A DNA stretch of 64,000 nt. It comes from Methanomassiliicoccus sp. (lineage in GTDB: Archaea; Thermoplasmatota; Thermoplasmata; Methanomassiliicoccales; Methanomassiliicoccaceae). Both the position numbers and the translations under genes were made by a program. Positions 43,006 through 52,487 of this stretch are shown here, piece after piece (positions within the stretch are counted from its first letter, which is position 1; every line of letters starts with the position of its first letter). The notes under the pieces are model-generated. The model saw only the letters and a list, made by a program, of their open reading frames with translations, was not told the DNA's origin and made no database searches. The DNA is taken from positions 372,001-436,000 of the forward strand of contig JAAYAX010000004.1 of NCBI GenBank assembly GCA_012719175.1, written 5' to 3'.

Positions 43006-43893
43006 GTGTATGAGCTGAAATATAGGGGGTCCGCGTTCTTATCCCGGCCGGGGTTCCGCATGAAGCTTTTCGATATCATTGGTTTGCCGAAGTTAGATTT
43101 TTTAGAGCCTGCTTTCAACGTGCTGCCTGACGAGGCGTACACGGACAGTTTGCTGATGTTGTCGGCGGACAAGGCCTTAATGGTCGTGGATGAGGAAGAA
43201 TGGCCGGTCGCCCTTGCAGTAAGAACGGAGCATGGTTGGAAAGGTGCGAACTTCATACTGCGGGGACCGACGGTGGAGGTGGTGGAGAGGTATGGGGAAC
43301 TGGGCGGGGAAGTGATGGAGACCACTCAGGAGGCTTGGATGAGGGGGACCAGGGAGATGTACTCGCTCGCCCTACAGCGGCTGACGCCCCCTTCCATGGA
43401 GGACTTCTCACCAGAAAGGGCATCTCTCGTCAAGAAGCTGATAGAGGACAATTGGGGAGAGGGTAATGGAGAGGTGTGCCTCGACTGCGGGTGCGGCTCA
43501 GGGATGGGCGCAGCGGTCCTAAGGGGCCTGGGGTTCAGCTCACTTGCCTACGATAACGATCCATCCCTGCTGAGCCTGGGCCTCGCCAAGGGGCGGCTCC
43601 TCCCCGAAGAGACCATGCTCATCGACGCATCACTGGCCACCCATTATTTGCGCCCTTCGGAATATGGTCTGGCACTAATGGCCGGCACCATTAACGAGTA
43701 CACCGCACTGGTGTGGAAGGGCATATTGAAGGAGCTCATGGACCTATGCCAGGAGACCATGGTGACCGTGGAAAGCCAGAAGGAGGCCGACCTGGTGCGC
43801 CTGTGGGCGCTGGGAGCGGGCAGAAGGGCACGTATCGTTGAGAACCTGAACGATGCGTTCTACGACCGCTGGATTTGCCTCATCGAGGATTGA
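43006..43893 (+). CDS. Class I SAM-dependent methyltransferase
   Basis: A 295-aa protein (277 aa if ATG 43060 is used). The SAM-binding Rossmann motif is CLDCGCGSGMGAAVLRGLG (about residue 158), followed by the acidic strand end AYDNDPSL. The N-terminal about 140 residues are a separate domain without recognised motifs. It is divergent from ycaO-tfuA, which install thioglycine in McrA. By position it is a candidate for one of the McrA methylations, such as S-methylcysteine, but this is inference; its substrate could also be unrelated. The stop is TGA. Confidence 0.82.
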   Translation: MYELKYRGSAFLSRPGFRMKLFDIIGLPKLDFLEPAFNVLPDEAYTDSLLMLSADKALMVVDEEEWPVALAVRTEHGWKGANFILRGPTVEVVERYGELGGEVMETTQEAWMRGTREMYSLALQRLTPPSMEDFSPERASLVKKLIEDNWGEGNGEVCLDCGCGSGMGAAVLRGLGFSSLAYDNDPSLLSLGLAKGRLLPEETMLIDASLATHYLRPSEYGLALMAGTINEYTALVWKGILKELMDLCQETMVTVESQKEADLVRLWALGAGRRARIVENLNDAFYDRWICLIED

Positions 43894-43935
43894 TGCCCCG
43901 ATCGCGCCCTGACACGAGCTGATATCCGGTAAGGA

Positions 43936-45576
43936 TCAGGAGCGATCGGTTATCTTGAGGTCGCTGAACATATACACGCCCTGAGGACATATCTCTTCGC
44001 AGTGCTTGCATGCCGTTCCCAGACAGTGTTCCGTGGCGACCCTTATGAGATAACGTCCCGGCCCTGCATCCAGTACCTCCAAGGCATTCTCGGGGCACTC
44101 TTGGGCGCAGGTCCCGCATCCGACGCAGCCCGCGAAGCTCCCGGTCAGGTACACTCCGATGTTGTCCAGTACCCTGAGACCATTATCGCCGAGCACGGGT
44201 ATGTCCGAGCTGACGATGCGTGTGCTAGAGCGTGGGCGAACGATGGCGGGGAGCTGCCTGAGGCCGGCGTTCCTGAGGGAGGTGTTGTACATCTCTATCG
44301 GCATCCCCTCTCCCCAGTAGGCGATCTCGTTCACGTACATCTCTTCGAACACCTTGCTCATTGCGAACATCACATGCTTGGAGGCGAGGGAGTCCGCCAC
44401 CTGCTGCATCTCGTCCAGAGTCTCGTCCTTGACCAGCAGATCATAGGCCATCATCAGCGAGGTGTTGCCCACCTGGACGGTCCTCTCCACCACCCTAGGG
44501 ACCATTCCCACGGTCTGGGCCTTTATGGGGTCGACATATGTGCCCGAGGCCCCCGCCAGGTACATGGTACTGACCTCCTCGTCATCGATACCTACCTCCT
44601 CGATGAGGGTACGGTGGCCAGCCCGGATGGCCCCCATGGCCTTGCCGGCCTCTCCCAGGTCCTTCTCGCTGAAGGTCAGGCCGCCCTGGAAATGAAGCAT
44701 GTTATCTCGCGTCATTATGTGAGGCAGCTTGATGAGCCCGGACTCCAGGCCCAGGGCCACGGCCGCGACCACTCCTGTTCCGGTTATTCCCCTGGCTTGG
44801 CATCTGCTGCTTTCCAGGACCGTACCGTTGGAGGGATCTACCCTGGAGGCCAGAACAGGTTTGAGGGTCTCATCGAGTACCATGTTGTCCCACAGGCCGT
44901 CCTCTCCGATGTTGAGGTCGGAGATCGCGAAGGGCGCCGCCAGCATCCCATGCTTTATGGCCTGCCCCTCCATCGCCGGCCCGGCCGCGGCCGATCCGGT
45001 GAACAGCTCCCCATCGTGGAACAATCCCATCTCGGCGTTGGTGCCATAGTCTGTCACCATGCACGTCTCTTTAGAATCAAGGAGCCCCGATTTCATCACC
45101 ATGGCCAGAGCATCGGCGCCGATCTCATGACGTATGGCCGGGGGTATGACCACTTCCGATTCGGGCCTCAGGGCCGTCAGGCCTATGTCCCCTGCGGTCA
45201 CGGTCTTACCCCTCCTGTCCGGCACATTGACGTTCAACCGCTTCAGCATGGACGGGCCAGCATATGTCAGGTCCCTGACCTCGATGCCTTCGAACATTGA
45301 CACCTGAGCCGGGTTGCCGCATACGGCGAGACGGGAAATGCTCTCGATCTCGGCCCCATGCGTGCGGATGAGGTTGCCGACCGTATCCATTATTATCTTG
45401 TGGCCCACTTCGGCGCCGTTCTCCAACCAGAAGTGCAGGTGGTCCATGATGTTGGCCCCGGGTAGGGGGTGCCTCATGGTGATCGCTGTGGAGATTATCT
45501 TACCGTTCCTGGAGAGATCGACCAGCTGAGACCTATACCCGCTGGTGCCTACGTCGAGAGCTATGCCATAGGACAA
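43936..45576 (-). CDS. RamA-type corrinoid activator, second copy
   Basis: A 546-aa paralogue of RamA at 26055. It has YGIALDVGTSGYRSQLVDL, VCGNPAQVS, GADALAMVMK, DYGTNAEM and GASGTYVDPIKAQTVG. The C-terminus has two cluster motifs, CVGCGTCAQECPE and CLGTACKHCEEICPQ. It should reductively reactivate a corrinoid protein. It is downstream of a methyl-CoM methyltransferase and a corrinoid protein gene on the same strand, not beside methylamine genes, so it may serve that system. The start is TTG 45576, with no strong ribosome binding site. Confidence 0.93.
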   Translation of the reverse strand: MSYGIALDVGTSGYRSQLVDLSRNGKIISTAITMRHPLPGANIMDHLHFWLENGAEVGHKIIMDTVGNLIRTHGAEIESISRLAVCGNPAQVSMFEGIEVRDLTYAGPSMLKRLNVNVPDRRGKTVTAGDIGLTALRPESEVVIPPAIRHEIGADALAMVMKSGLLDSKETCMVTDYGTNAEMGLFHDGELFTGSAAAGPAMEGQAIKHGMLAAPFAISDLNIGEDGLWDNMVLDETLKPVLASRVDPSNGTVLESSRCQARGITGTGVVAAVALGLESGLIKLPHIMTRDNMLHFQGGLTFSEKDLGEAGKAMGAIRAGHRTLIEEVGIDDEEVSTMYLAGASGTYVDPIKAQTVGMVPRVVERTVQVGNTSLMMAYDLLVKDETLDEMQQVADSLASKHVMFAMSKVFEEMYVNEIAYWGEGMPIEMYNTSLRNAGLRQLPAIVRPRSSTRIVSSDIPVLGDNGLRVLDNIGVYLTGSFAGCVGCGTCAQECPENALEVLDAGPGRYLIRVATEHCLGTACKHCEEICPQGVYMFSDLKITDRS

Positions 45577-45805
45577 GGAAGTTTCCCGACCGGAAATGTC
45601 TTGAGGTAATAATAATCTGCTCGGTTCCTAGGCCTGAGATCAAAGGCCAGGTCATGCGATATGCAGCATCGTCAGGCGTAATCAAACTTGACATGGGCCT
45701 CATGACCATAAAAGATCGACCGTTCGCAAATAAATAATATAAAAAACGGGACAAAAAATGAAGGTTGAAGGGGTTTGATCTACCAGATCCGGTATCGGGA
45801 CCTGT

Positions 45806-46798
45806 TCAGCCCTTGACGGCCTTGACCATGGCCTCGAGGTTGGCCTTGGGGACCTTGGCGGCGAGGCCGCAGCCGGGAGCTACAAGGTTGAAGCCTGCAT
45901 CCACGACCTTCTTGGTCTCCTCGAAGGACTGCTCAGCGTTGCCCATGAAGAGGGGCTTGACGACGCCGACATTTCCGACCAGGGCAACTCTCCCTGCGAC
46001 GATGTCCACTGCGGAAGAGGGCGAGACCTTCTCCTCGATGCTGACGGCGCTGGTGCCGGTAGCGATCATGTTCTCGAGCAGAGGGGTAGTGTTCCCACAA
46101 ATGTGCAGGATGTTCTTGGTGCTGCCGCAAGCCTCGACGATCTGCTTGATGTAGGGAGCAGCGAAGACGTTGAACATGTCAGGGTGCATCATGTCGGTGG
46201 AGGCAGAGGGATCGACGATGACGATGACGTCAGCTCCAGCCTCGATCAGGGCCTTCACGTACTTGACCTCGAAGTCGGTGGCCGCCTGAACGAACTTCTT
46301 CACGGTGTCCGGCTCGGTTATGCACCAGAGCAGCAGGTTGCCGGTCTCAACGAGGTGACCAGCGAGGGTGAAGGGTCCTGCGATACCAACGACAATGGGG
46401 TACTCCTTGCCGTACTGCTCCTTCAGTATCTTGGTGGCCTCGATGACAACGCCAGGCCTTCCCTGGTGGGGGTCCTCGGGGATAACAGGCTCGGACTCGG
46501 AATCGAAGGGGTGGGCCTTCAGCATCGGGGTCCTGTCTACCTTTCCCAGATCGACGGTGGCGCCGAAAAGCTCAGCCTCAGCGGTAAGGTCGAAGGGGAT
46601 CCTGATGGTCTCCAGACCCAGGTCGGTGGCGGCAGCAGCGAGCTTGGCCATGAGCTGGGGGTCGCTGTGGGCCTCGGGCCAAGATACACCTACTGCGTTC
46701 ATCTGGTCAATGGTTGCGCTCTGAGTGACTATGCCTACTGGAGGCCTGTCCAACTTCTCAAGGTTAAGGGCTGCCAATACTCTCTCTCTTGGAGTCAC
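45806..46798 (-). CDS. Methylcobamide:CoM methyltransferase, MtaA/MtbA/MtsA family
   Basis: A 330-aa uroporphyrinogen decarboxylase-fold methyltransferase that moves methyl from a corrinoid to coenzyme M. The zinc ligands are in HICGN (about residue 235) and APGCG near the C-terminus. GTG 46798 is chosen: AAGGAG lies 9 bases upstream, whereas ATG 46807 would directly abut it, and the protein then begins TPRERVLAAL as MtbA does. MtaA, MtbA and MtsA cannot be separated by eye. A corrinoid protein gene lies 350 bases upstream with no substrate-specific methyltransferase, as in MtsA/MtsB systems. Confidence 0.88.
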   Translation of the reverse strand: MTPRERVLAALNLEKLDRPPVGIVTQSATIDQMNAVGVSWPEAHSDPQLMAKLAAAATDLGLETIRIPFDLTAEAELFGATVDLGKVDRTPMLKAHPFDSESEPVIPEDPHQGRPGVVIEATKILKEQYGKEYPIVVGIAGPFTLAGHLVETGNLLLWCITEPDTVKKFVQAATDFEVKYVKALIEAGADVIVIVDPSASTDMMHPDMFNVFAAPYIKQIVEACGSTKNILHICGNTTPLLENMIATGTSAVSIEEKVSPSSAVDIVAGRVALVGNVGVVKPLFMGNAEQSFEETKKVVDAGFNLVAPGCGLAAKVPKANLEAMVKAVKG

Positions 46799-46807
46799 AA
46801 AATTCAT

Positions 46808-47157
46808 CTCCTTCTTGTGCTACCTAATCAAAGGTACGTTATTTCCGAATGAAACCACCGTATAAATTAATTTTGCATCTTTGAAGATGTTAACATATGT
46901 CCTCTGGCTGAGCATATTGCGACTCATTCCTCCATCCATACCATGGTGACATTTATCAGTCCTGGGATCAGCCGGCCGCTCATCTCTCTGATCCCGTAAA
47001 CTAGCTCACCCATCGTCGGAGAAATGAGGTCAAAAGACAATGAGATGGAGCTGTTACGTACGAAGAGGTGTTGAGTTGGAAGTAAAGAACGAAAAAGGAG
47101 AAGTTGTTTGATGCAAATTATTTGAGATGTATGGGAATGGTATCTCCACACCGTCCC
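46808..47157. other. Gap between corrinoid protein and methyltransferase genes
   Basis: A TATA-like AATTTATA on the minus strand near 46862-46869 could give the methyltransferase its own transcript. A minus-strand run ending at 46924 has a plausible 29-codon tail, but with no ribosome binding site or homology I do not call it. Nothing else is seen. Confidence 0.4.
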
Positions 47158-47802
47158 TTACTCAGCAAGCATGCCGTCCACGACCTCAACGGCTTCTACG
47201 GCATCGTACGCCCACGCATCGCAACCGATCTGGGCTGCGAACTCTTTTGTGGTCGCCCCTCCGCCGATGATGGTCTTTACCTTTCCCTTGAGGTTCTCTT
47301 CCTTTAGCACCTTTTCGATCTCCTTCATGACCGCCAGAGTTGGTGTCATAAGAGTAGAGGTGGCCAGCACTTCAGCGCTCTCCGCCTTGCACTTGTCAAT
47401 GATGTTCTTCACGGGCACATCTCGTCCCATGTCAAATATGGTCAGGCCCGCCCCGGTCAGCATGGCCTTGACGATGTTCTTGCCGATGTCATGAACATCT
47501 CCCTCGACGACCGCTAGCACGACCTTCCCCGGCATCTTGGCCTTGGTGTCCACCTTCATCTTGGGGAGCACCACGTCCAGGGCCTGATACATGGTCTGGG
47601 CGGCGAGGAGAACCTGGGGAAGGAAGTACTGCTTGGTCTCGTACTTCTGCCCTACCGAAGCCATGGCCTTGCTCAAACTATCAAAGATTATCACCTTGGG
47701 GTCGACCCCGGCCGCCAAAGCCTGCTCCGCCAGAGGCTTCGCTTCCTTGATCTTACCCTTTACAACGACATCCGCCAACTTGTCAAGTATCTCGTTGCTC
47801 AA
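47158..47802 (-). CDS. Corrinoid protein, possibly MtsB-like
   Basis: A 214-aa methyltransferase corrinoid protein: N-terminal helical cap with YFLPQVLLAAQTMYQALD and B12 domain with GDVHDIGKNIV (His ligand), STLMTPTL and TIIGGGATTKEF. TTG 47802 is chosen because GGAGGG lies 6 bases upstream. It differs clearly from both MtmC copies. The neighbours are a methyl-CoM methyltransferase and a RamA paralogue, with no MtaB, MtmB, MtbB or MttB. That pattern fits methyl-sulfide (MtsB) chemistry, but other methylated substrates are possible. Confidence 0.9.
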   Translation of the reverse strand: MSNEILDKLADVVVKGKIKEAKPLAEQALAAGVDPKVIIFDSLSKAMASVGQKYETKQYFLPQVLLAAQTMYQALDVVLPKMKVDTKAKMPGKVVLAVVEGDVHDIGKNIVKAMLTGAGLTIFDMGRDVPVKNIIDKCKAESAEVLATSTLMTPTLAVMKEIEKVLKEENLKGKVKTIIGGGATTKEFAAQIGCDAWAYDAVEAVEVVDGMLAE

Positions 47803-48027
47803 ATGAATCCCTCCAATGATGGGAATTGCGATTTTACAGTGGTAATACAGCATGATTATATAGTCTTTTATAACCCCTATGTCTACAAAAAGAAACCGCC
47901 TTTTAAGCCCCATCTAATATGATATTATCACGCTGGCTCTGAAAATTTTATCGTCGTAATCAATTATTCAATATAAAAGTAAATATAGTATAATATGAAT
48001 AATAACATCTATTCATAGCCTCCTGCA

Positions 48028-48759
48028 TCACAACCTTAGGTCGCCAAGAGACGCCACCTTTCCAAGGGGCAGGATGCCGATGTCGCTGCAGGCGAAGACC
48101 TCTCCGTTGTTGATGTCAACGTTGCTCAGGATAGGGGACAGATAGTCCGATGATGGGACCCCGGTTATGTCCGTTCCTGAGGCCAATGGACTGAATGCCG
48201 GTAGAACCAGTACCTTCTCGTCCCTCAGGAACATGTGGCAGGGAAGCTTGATGTAAGCCCCCACCCGGTCCACTATCTTCACCGAAGGGTGCTCATGGCC
48301 AATGACCAGGGGTCTAGAATCACAGGGCTGGTGCCCATGGACGAAGGTTATGCCGCCCAGGGAGTACCTGTCGACCACGGGTATCTGGATGCGTGAGACT
48401 ATGTTCTCGATGAAGTTGTCATGGTTGCCCTTCACTATCACGATGTCCACCATCTCAGATATGCTGTCCAGGACCGAGCGGACGTCCCTGACCTCCTGCC
48501 CCAGGTTCCTAGAGAACTCATGCTTCACATCGCCCAGGAGGACCACCCTCTCCGCCTCATGCCTCTCGATCAATCGGACCAGGGCTTCCTTCACGGTCTT
48601 TGTCTGGACCCTCGGGATGTGTATGCCCTCCGCCTCCAAAGCCGATTCGTAACCCAGGTGAAGGTCTGCCACCACTATCGTTCGTTCGTCTGGTAGATGA
48701 AGGCACAGGTCCGAGGTTATGCGCGCGCCATAGAAGACCTCTATCTCGTCCATATACAT
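48028..48759 (-). CDS. Metallophosphoesterase
   Basis: A 243-aa calcineurin-like phosphoesterase. The metal-site motifs are visible in order: VVADLHLGYE (D-x-H), VVLLGDVKHEF (GD), VKGNHDNF (GNHD), VHGHQP and VIGHEHPS (GH-x-H). The archaeal subgroup with this length is often annotated as an ICC-like or YbbF-type phosphoesterase with unknown substrate; some have nuclease activity. ATG 48753 is an alternative start. It stands alone; the next gene at 48876 is on the other strand. Confidence 0.9.
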   Translation of the reverse strand: MYMDEIEVFYGARITSDLCLHLPDERTIVVADLHLGYESALEAEGIHIPRVQTKTVKEALVRLIERHEAERVVLLGDVKHEFSRNLGQEVRDVRSVLDSISEMVDIVIVKGNHDNFIENIVSRIQIPVVDRYSLGGITFVHGHQPCDSRPLVIGHEHPSVKIVDRVGAYIKLPCHMFLRDEKVLVLPAFSPLASGTDITGVPSSDYLSPILSNVDINNGEVFACSDIGILPLGKVASLGDLRL

Positions 48760-48875
48760 CCGCCGTCTGGTAGGTTTCCAAACATGGTGCCCTATTTCAA
48801 CTTACTCCCGGCCATCCGACCAGGTTCAGGCCGGCTCCCGAAAATTGTTTGAACCCGAACGATTGTTGGTGGTTC

Positions 48876-49640
48876 GTGATAAGGAGGACCTTTCAGATAC
48901 TCCCATCTGTTGGACGCGGAAAGGAGAGGAATCTCTGGAAGAGCGGAGTATCCACCTGGGAGGACTTCATGTCCGTCAGTAAGGTCCGGGGCATCTCCGT
49001 CGAGCGGAAGGCAGGCCTGGACAGGCACATCGAGCGGGCCGAGAATTTCCTGGCGAGGAGGAATACTGAATATTTCTGCAAGATCCTGCCTTCGGTGGAG
49101 CACTGGCGCCTGTACGATAAGTTCCGTTCGGACACGGCCTTCCTGGACATAGAGACCGATGGACGCTCCGCATATTCCAACGTCACCGTGGTGGGCATCC
49201 ACCGTATGGACGGAAGGGATCGGACGCTGGTGAGGGGGCAGGACCTTAGCGCGGCCAGTCTAAGGGAGGCGCTGGAAGGAGTCAAGATGCTGGTCTCCTT
49301 TAACGGAAGCTCCTTCGACCTCCCCATCCTGGAATATCATTTTCCCCTGACCGTGCCCCGTGTGCCTCACTTCGACCTTCTTCACGGCTGCCGCCGGGTA
49401 GGCCTCCGTGGGGGCCTGAAGTCGGTGGAGAAGCAGATGGGGATTGCCCGAGCGAGGGAGGTGGAATACATGACCGGAGAGGAGGCGGTCTACCTCTGGC
49501 GAGCATGGGAGAGGTCAGGTAGGGAGAACGCCCTCAGAATGCTGAAGAGGTATAACGAGGAGGATACCGTCAACCTCGAGCCCATCGCAGAGCATGTCTA
49601 CACGACCCTCCAGGAAAGGACCTTGGACCTTACCAAATGA
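48876..49640 (+). CDS. RNase H-like exonuclease with N-terminal helix-hairpin region
   Basis: A 254-aa protein of the YprB-type RNase H-like family. The first about 35 residues (FQILPSVGRGKERNLWKSG) look like a helix-hairpin-helix. The exonuclease core has FLDIETDG (first acidic pair), VSFNGSSFDLPIL, HFDLLHGCRR, GLKSVEKQMG and YNEEDTVNLEPI, the DEDD-type pattern. Start GTG 48876 is preferred over TTG 48849. The RecJ-like gene follows 10 bases later, so the two are probably co-expressed in DNA repair or RNA processing. Confidence 0.85.
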   Translation: MIRRTFQILPSVGRGKERNLWKSGVSTWEDFMSVSKVRGISVERKAGLDRHIERAENFLARRNTEYFCKILPSVEHWRLYDKFRSDTAFLDIETDGRSAYSNVTVVGIHRMDGRDRTLVRGQDLSAASLREALEGVKMLVSFNGSSFDLPILEYHFPLTVPRVPHFDLLHGCRRVGLRGGLKSVEKQMGIARAREVEYMTGEEAVYLWRAWERSGRENALRMLKRYNEEDTVNLEPIAEHVYTTLQERTLDLTK

Positions 49641-49650
49641 GGTGAACGGA

Positions 49651-51237
49651 ATGATCAGGGATGTCGACGGTTTCGAGCGGGCCAGCAGGGTGGCGGCAGA
49701 GAGGTTGAAGCGAGTAGGCTCCGCCCTCATCGTAGGCCACATCGATGCCGATGGCATCACTGCCTCTTCCATCGCCACCATGTCCCTCAGACGGGCAGGC
49801 ATCGCCAACAGAGTGCAGTTCGTGAAGAAACTGGATGAGGCTGCAATCTCCAAGGCCCACGCAGATCCTGCCGAGGTCCTGTGGTTCGTCGATCTGGGCT
49901 CGGCCGCACTATCGAAGCTGGATGTGGACAGGTGCATCATAACCGACCATCACCGTCCTGAGCCCTCGAAGGATGAGGTGCTTTACAGGGAGGGTCATGT
50001 CAACCCCCATCTCTTCGGCATCGACGGCTCCACCGAGGTCTCGGGCTCGGGGGTGACGTACACGGTCGCTAAGTGCATGGACACCCGGAATCAGGACCTC
50101 TCCGCACTTGCCATGGTAGGGGCCGTGGGGGACTTTCAGGAGGCCGCGGAGGGGCGGCTGGTCGGATACAACAGGAGGATCTTGGACGATGCCTTGGTCC
50201 TGGGATTGATCAGGGCGGAGAAGGACGTGCGGTTGTTCGGCCGGCAGACGCGGTCCATTCCCGCTCTTCTGCAATATTCCAGCGACCCTGCCCTGCTGCC
50301 GTTCATCACCCACCGTCGGCGCGTGTCCATCGCGGACGTGATCGACGAGGACCGAACCGCTCACGACGAGGACCATATGGAATGCATAGACCTGGTACGG
50401 AAGGCGGGTGTGGAGATCATGGAGGACGGTGGCATGAGGACCTGGAGCCAGCTCACCCGGGACGAGAAAAGGCGTATCGTAAGCGCCGTGGTCGACCGCA
50501 TCATCGAGGCCGGCAAGGGGGTGGCGACGGTGAGGCGCCTCATCGGAGAGGTGTATTCCCTATCCCCGGACCTTCCCGGTTCACCACCAGGCTGGCTTAA
50601 GACAGTCAGTGTTGATAGTTCTGGGAAGGTGGGCGAGGGGGCGTTCCCACTTGCCATGAGGGCGGTCCTGGACGCCAAGGAGTTCGCCACATTGCTGAAC
50701 GCCTGTGGCCGTCATGATCGCCCCGAGGTAGGTCTGGCCGTTTGCCTGGGAGACAGAGGGGAAGGGCTCGAGGAAGCCGTACGGCAGCAGGAGGACCATC
50801 GCCAGAGCTTGAGGAAGGCCATCGAGCTGGTCCAGTACGATGCGGCGTTCGGCCTTGCCACCGTGACCGGCGGAGGTACGGCCCTGACCTCGGTGCGTTA
50901 TTTCAATGCGCGAGACCGTATCGAGGACACCATTCTGGGAACGGTCGTGGGCATCCTCATCGGGAGCGCGGGCACTCCGGCGGACCGCCCCCTCATAGGG
51001 TTCACTCAGTCCAGCGATGGTACCTGCACCTTAAAGGTCTCTGGCAGGGGCACGCCAGGTCTGACCGCCTTGGGGCTGGACCTGGCAACAGCGATGCGGG
51101 AGGCCTCGGCCTCCGTAGGCGGTGCCGGGGGCGGCCACAACGTGGCCGCAGGTGCCACCATCCCCGAAGGGAGGGAGGAGGAGTTCCTCCTCGCCATCGA
51201 CAGGTTGGTCAAGGGACAGCTCAGCCCATCAGCTTGA
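49651..51237 (+). CDS. DHH-family single-strand exonuclease (archaeal RecJ-like)
   Basis: A 528-aa DHH phosphoesterase started at ATG 49651 after a GAGGTGA site. DHH motifs: VGHIDADGITASS (motif I), VDLGSAA (II), ITDHHRPE (III, the DHH) and AMVGAVGDF (IV). The C-terminal DHHA1-like part ends with GGAGGGHNVAAGATIP. Archaeal RecJ/GAN relatives degrade single-stranded DNA at repair or replication sites. It pairs with the RNase H-like gene, and its last 17 bases overlap the convergent argF. Confidence 0.9.
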   Translation: MIRDVDGFERASRVAAERLKRVGSALIVGHIDADGITASSIATMSLRRAGIANRVQFVKKLDEAAISKAHADPAEVLWFVDLGSAALSKLDVDRCIITDHHRPEPSKDEVLYREGHVNPHLFGIDGSTEVSGSGVTYTVAKCMDTRNQDLSALAMVGAVGDFQEAAEGRLVGYNRRILDDALVLGLIRAEKDVRLFGRQTRSIPALLQYSSDPALLPFITHRRRVSIADVIDEDRTAHDEDHMECIDLVRKAGVEIMEDGGMRTWSQLTRDEKRRIVSAVVDRIIEAGKGVATVRRLIGEVYSLSPDLPGSPPGWLKTVSVDSSGKVGEGAFPLAMRAVLDAKEFATLLNACGRHDRPEVGLAVCLGDRGEGLEEAVRQQEDHRQSLRKAIELVQYDAAFGLATVTGGGTALTSVRYFNARDRIEDTILGTVVGILIGSAGTPADRPLIGFTQSSDGTCTLKVSGRGTPGLTALGLDLATAMREASASVGGAGGGHNVAAGATIPEGREEEFLLAIDRLVKGQLSPSA

Positions 51238-52129
51238 TCAATATGGCCTTCTGGGCGTGCAGCCTGTTCTCCGCTTGGTCGAAGACCACACTGTGCTTGC
51301 CCTCGATGACCTCCTCGGTCACCTCGTGGCCGCGGTGCGCCGGCAGGCAATGCATGAACAAACTGTCCTTTCTTGCCAGGGACATAAGGGAGTCGTTGAT
51401 CTGGTAAGGCCTCATCACCTGTTCCTTGCGGTGCGCCTCACGCTCCTGGCCCATGGACACCCAGGTATCCGTATAGATAACATCGGCATCCTTGGCGGCA
51501 ATTTGGGGATCGGTGATGCACTCGCAGGTATGCCCCTTAGTTCGCGCGATCGAAGCCGCCTTATCCATGATGGAAGCGTTCGGGGCATACTCCTTCGGGG
51601 TAGCGGCCACGAAGTCCATCCCCATGAGGGCAGCTCCCAGGGCCAGGGAGTTGCATACGTTGTTGCCATCCCCCACGTAGGCCAGCTTCAGTCCCTCCAG
51701 CCTCCCCTTCTTTTCCTTTATGGTGAGCAGGTCGGCCATTACCTGGCAGGGATGCTCGAGGTTGTCAAGAGCGTTGATCACGGGCACCGTGGAATGTTTG
51801 GCCAGTTCCACCATGTTCTTGTGGTCGAAAGCCCGGTAGATCATGCCGTCCACATACCGACTGAGGACCCTGGCGGTGTCGGCCACGGTCTCTCCCCTTC
51901 CCAACTGAGAATCATGCTGACTTAGGTAGATGGTGTTTCCACCGAGCTGGAACATACCGGTCTCGAACGATACCCTTGTGCGCGTGCTCGACTTCTCGAA
52001 TATCATCGCCAGGGTCTGCCCCTGAAGTTGCCGGCCGTTCTTCTTGTTCCTCTTTAGCTCTTCGGCTAAGGAAAGGAGGTCGAAGATATCGTCCCGTACG
52101 TCCAGCAAAGAGATTAGGTCCTTCTTCAT
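51221..52129 (-). CDS. argF: Ornithine carbamoyltransferase
   Basis: A 302-aa enzyme making citrulline from ornithine and carbamoyl phosphate in arginine synthesis. Carbamoyl phosphate site: EKSSTRTRVSFETGM (STRTR). Others: HPCQVMADLLT, YVGDGNNVCNSL, and the ornithine-site MHCLPAHRG (HCLP). ATG 52129 matches the usual N-terminus (KKDLISLLDVRDD). No other arg genes are adjacent. Confidence 0.97.
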   Translation of the reverse strand: MKKDLISLLDVRDDIFDLLSLAEELKRNKKNGRQLQGQTLAMIFEKSSTRTRVSFETGMFQLGGNTIYLSQHDSQLGRGETVADTARVLSRYVDGMIYRAFDHKNMVELAKHSTVPVINALDNLEHPCQVMADLLTIKEKKGRLEGLKLAYVGDGNNVCNSLALGAALMGMDFVAATPKEYAPNASIMDKAASIARTKGHTCECITDPQIAAKDADVIYTDTWVSMGQEREAHRKEQVMRPYQINDSLMSLARKDSLFMHCLPAHRGHEVTEEVIEGKHSVVFDQAENRLHAQKAILIKLMG

Positions 52130-52413
52130 GTTTTCGAGGTGTGAAGATGGGGGCTTATTATAACGGTTATGTAGTGAATTGTACACCTGTACAGTTTTTT
52201 GTCTCAAGATGGTCGCCTTCATGGCCTCTCTCGTTGACCCGAGGATGTGATCCGACGAGATAACAGGGCGAAGGCCGCCCACGGGTCTAGATGCACTCCA
52301 TTGGACGGCCCACTCTGTTGCTCACGCTCTCCACCATGGTCTTAAAATGTTCCGCACCATACAATCTCAAAGAAAGATTTAATTAGATTAAGGCATTGAG
52401 GAGATGCCATTAT

Positions 52414-52487
52414 GGCCGGGTTGGGGTAGCCTGGCATCCTGTGGGACTGTGGATCCCTAGACTCGAGTTCAAATCTCGGACCCGGCC
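52414..52487 (+). tRNA. tRNA-His (anticodon GUG)
   Basis: Acceptor GCCGGGT (52415-52421) pairs with ACCCGGC; the extra G at -1 (52414) faces discriminator C at 52487, the identity mark of tRNA-His. Anticodon loop CTGTGGA has GTG at 52449-52451. T arm: TCGAG-TTCAAAT-CTCGG. CCA is not encoded. The top pair of the anticodon stem appears to be U-U, so the lower stem is four pairs. Confidence 0.92.

Noticed and set aside
46924-47151. Small minus-strand open frame between the corrinoid and methyltransferase genes
   Set aside because: Only its last about 29 codons look protein-like; no ribosome site, TATA box or similarity supports it.
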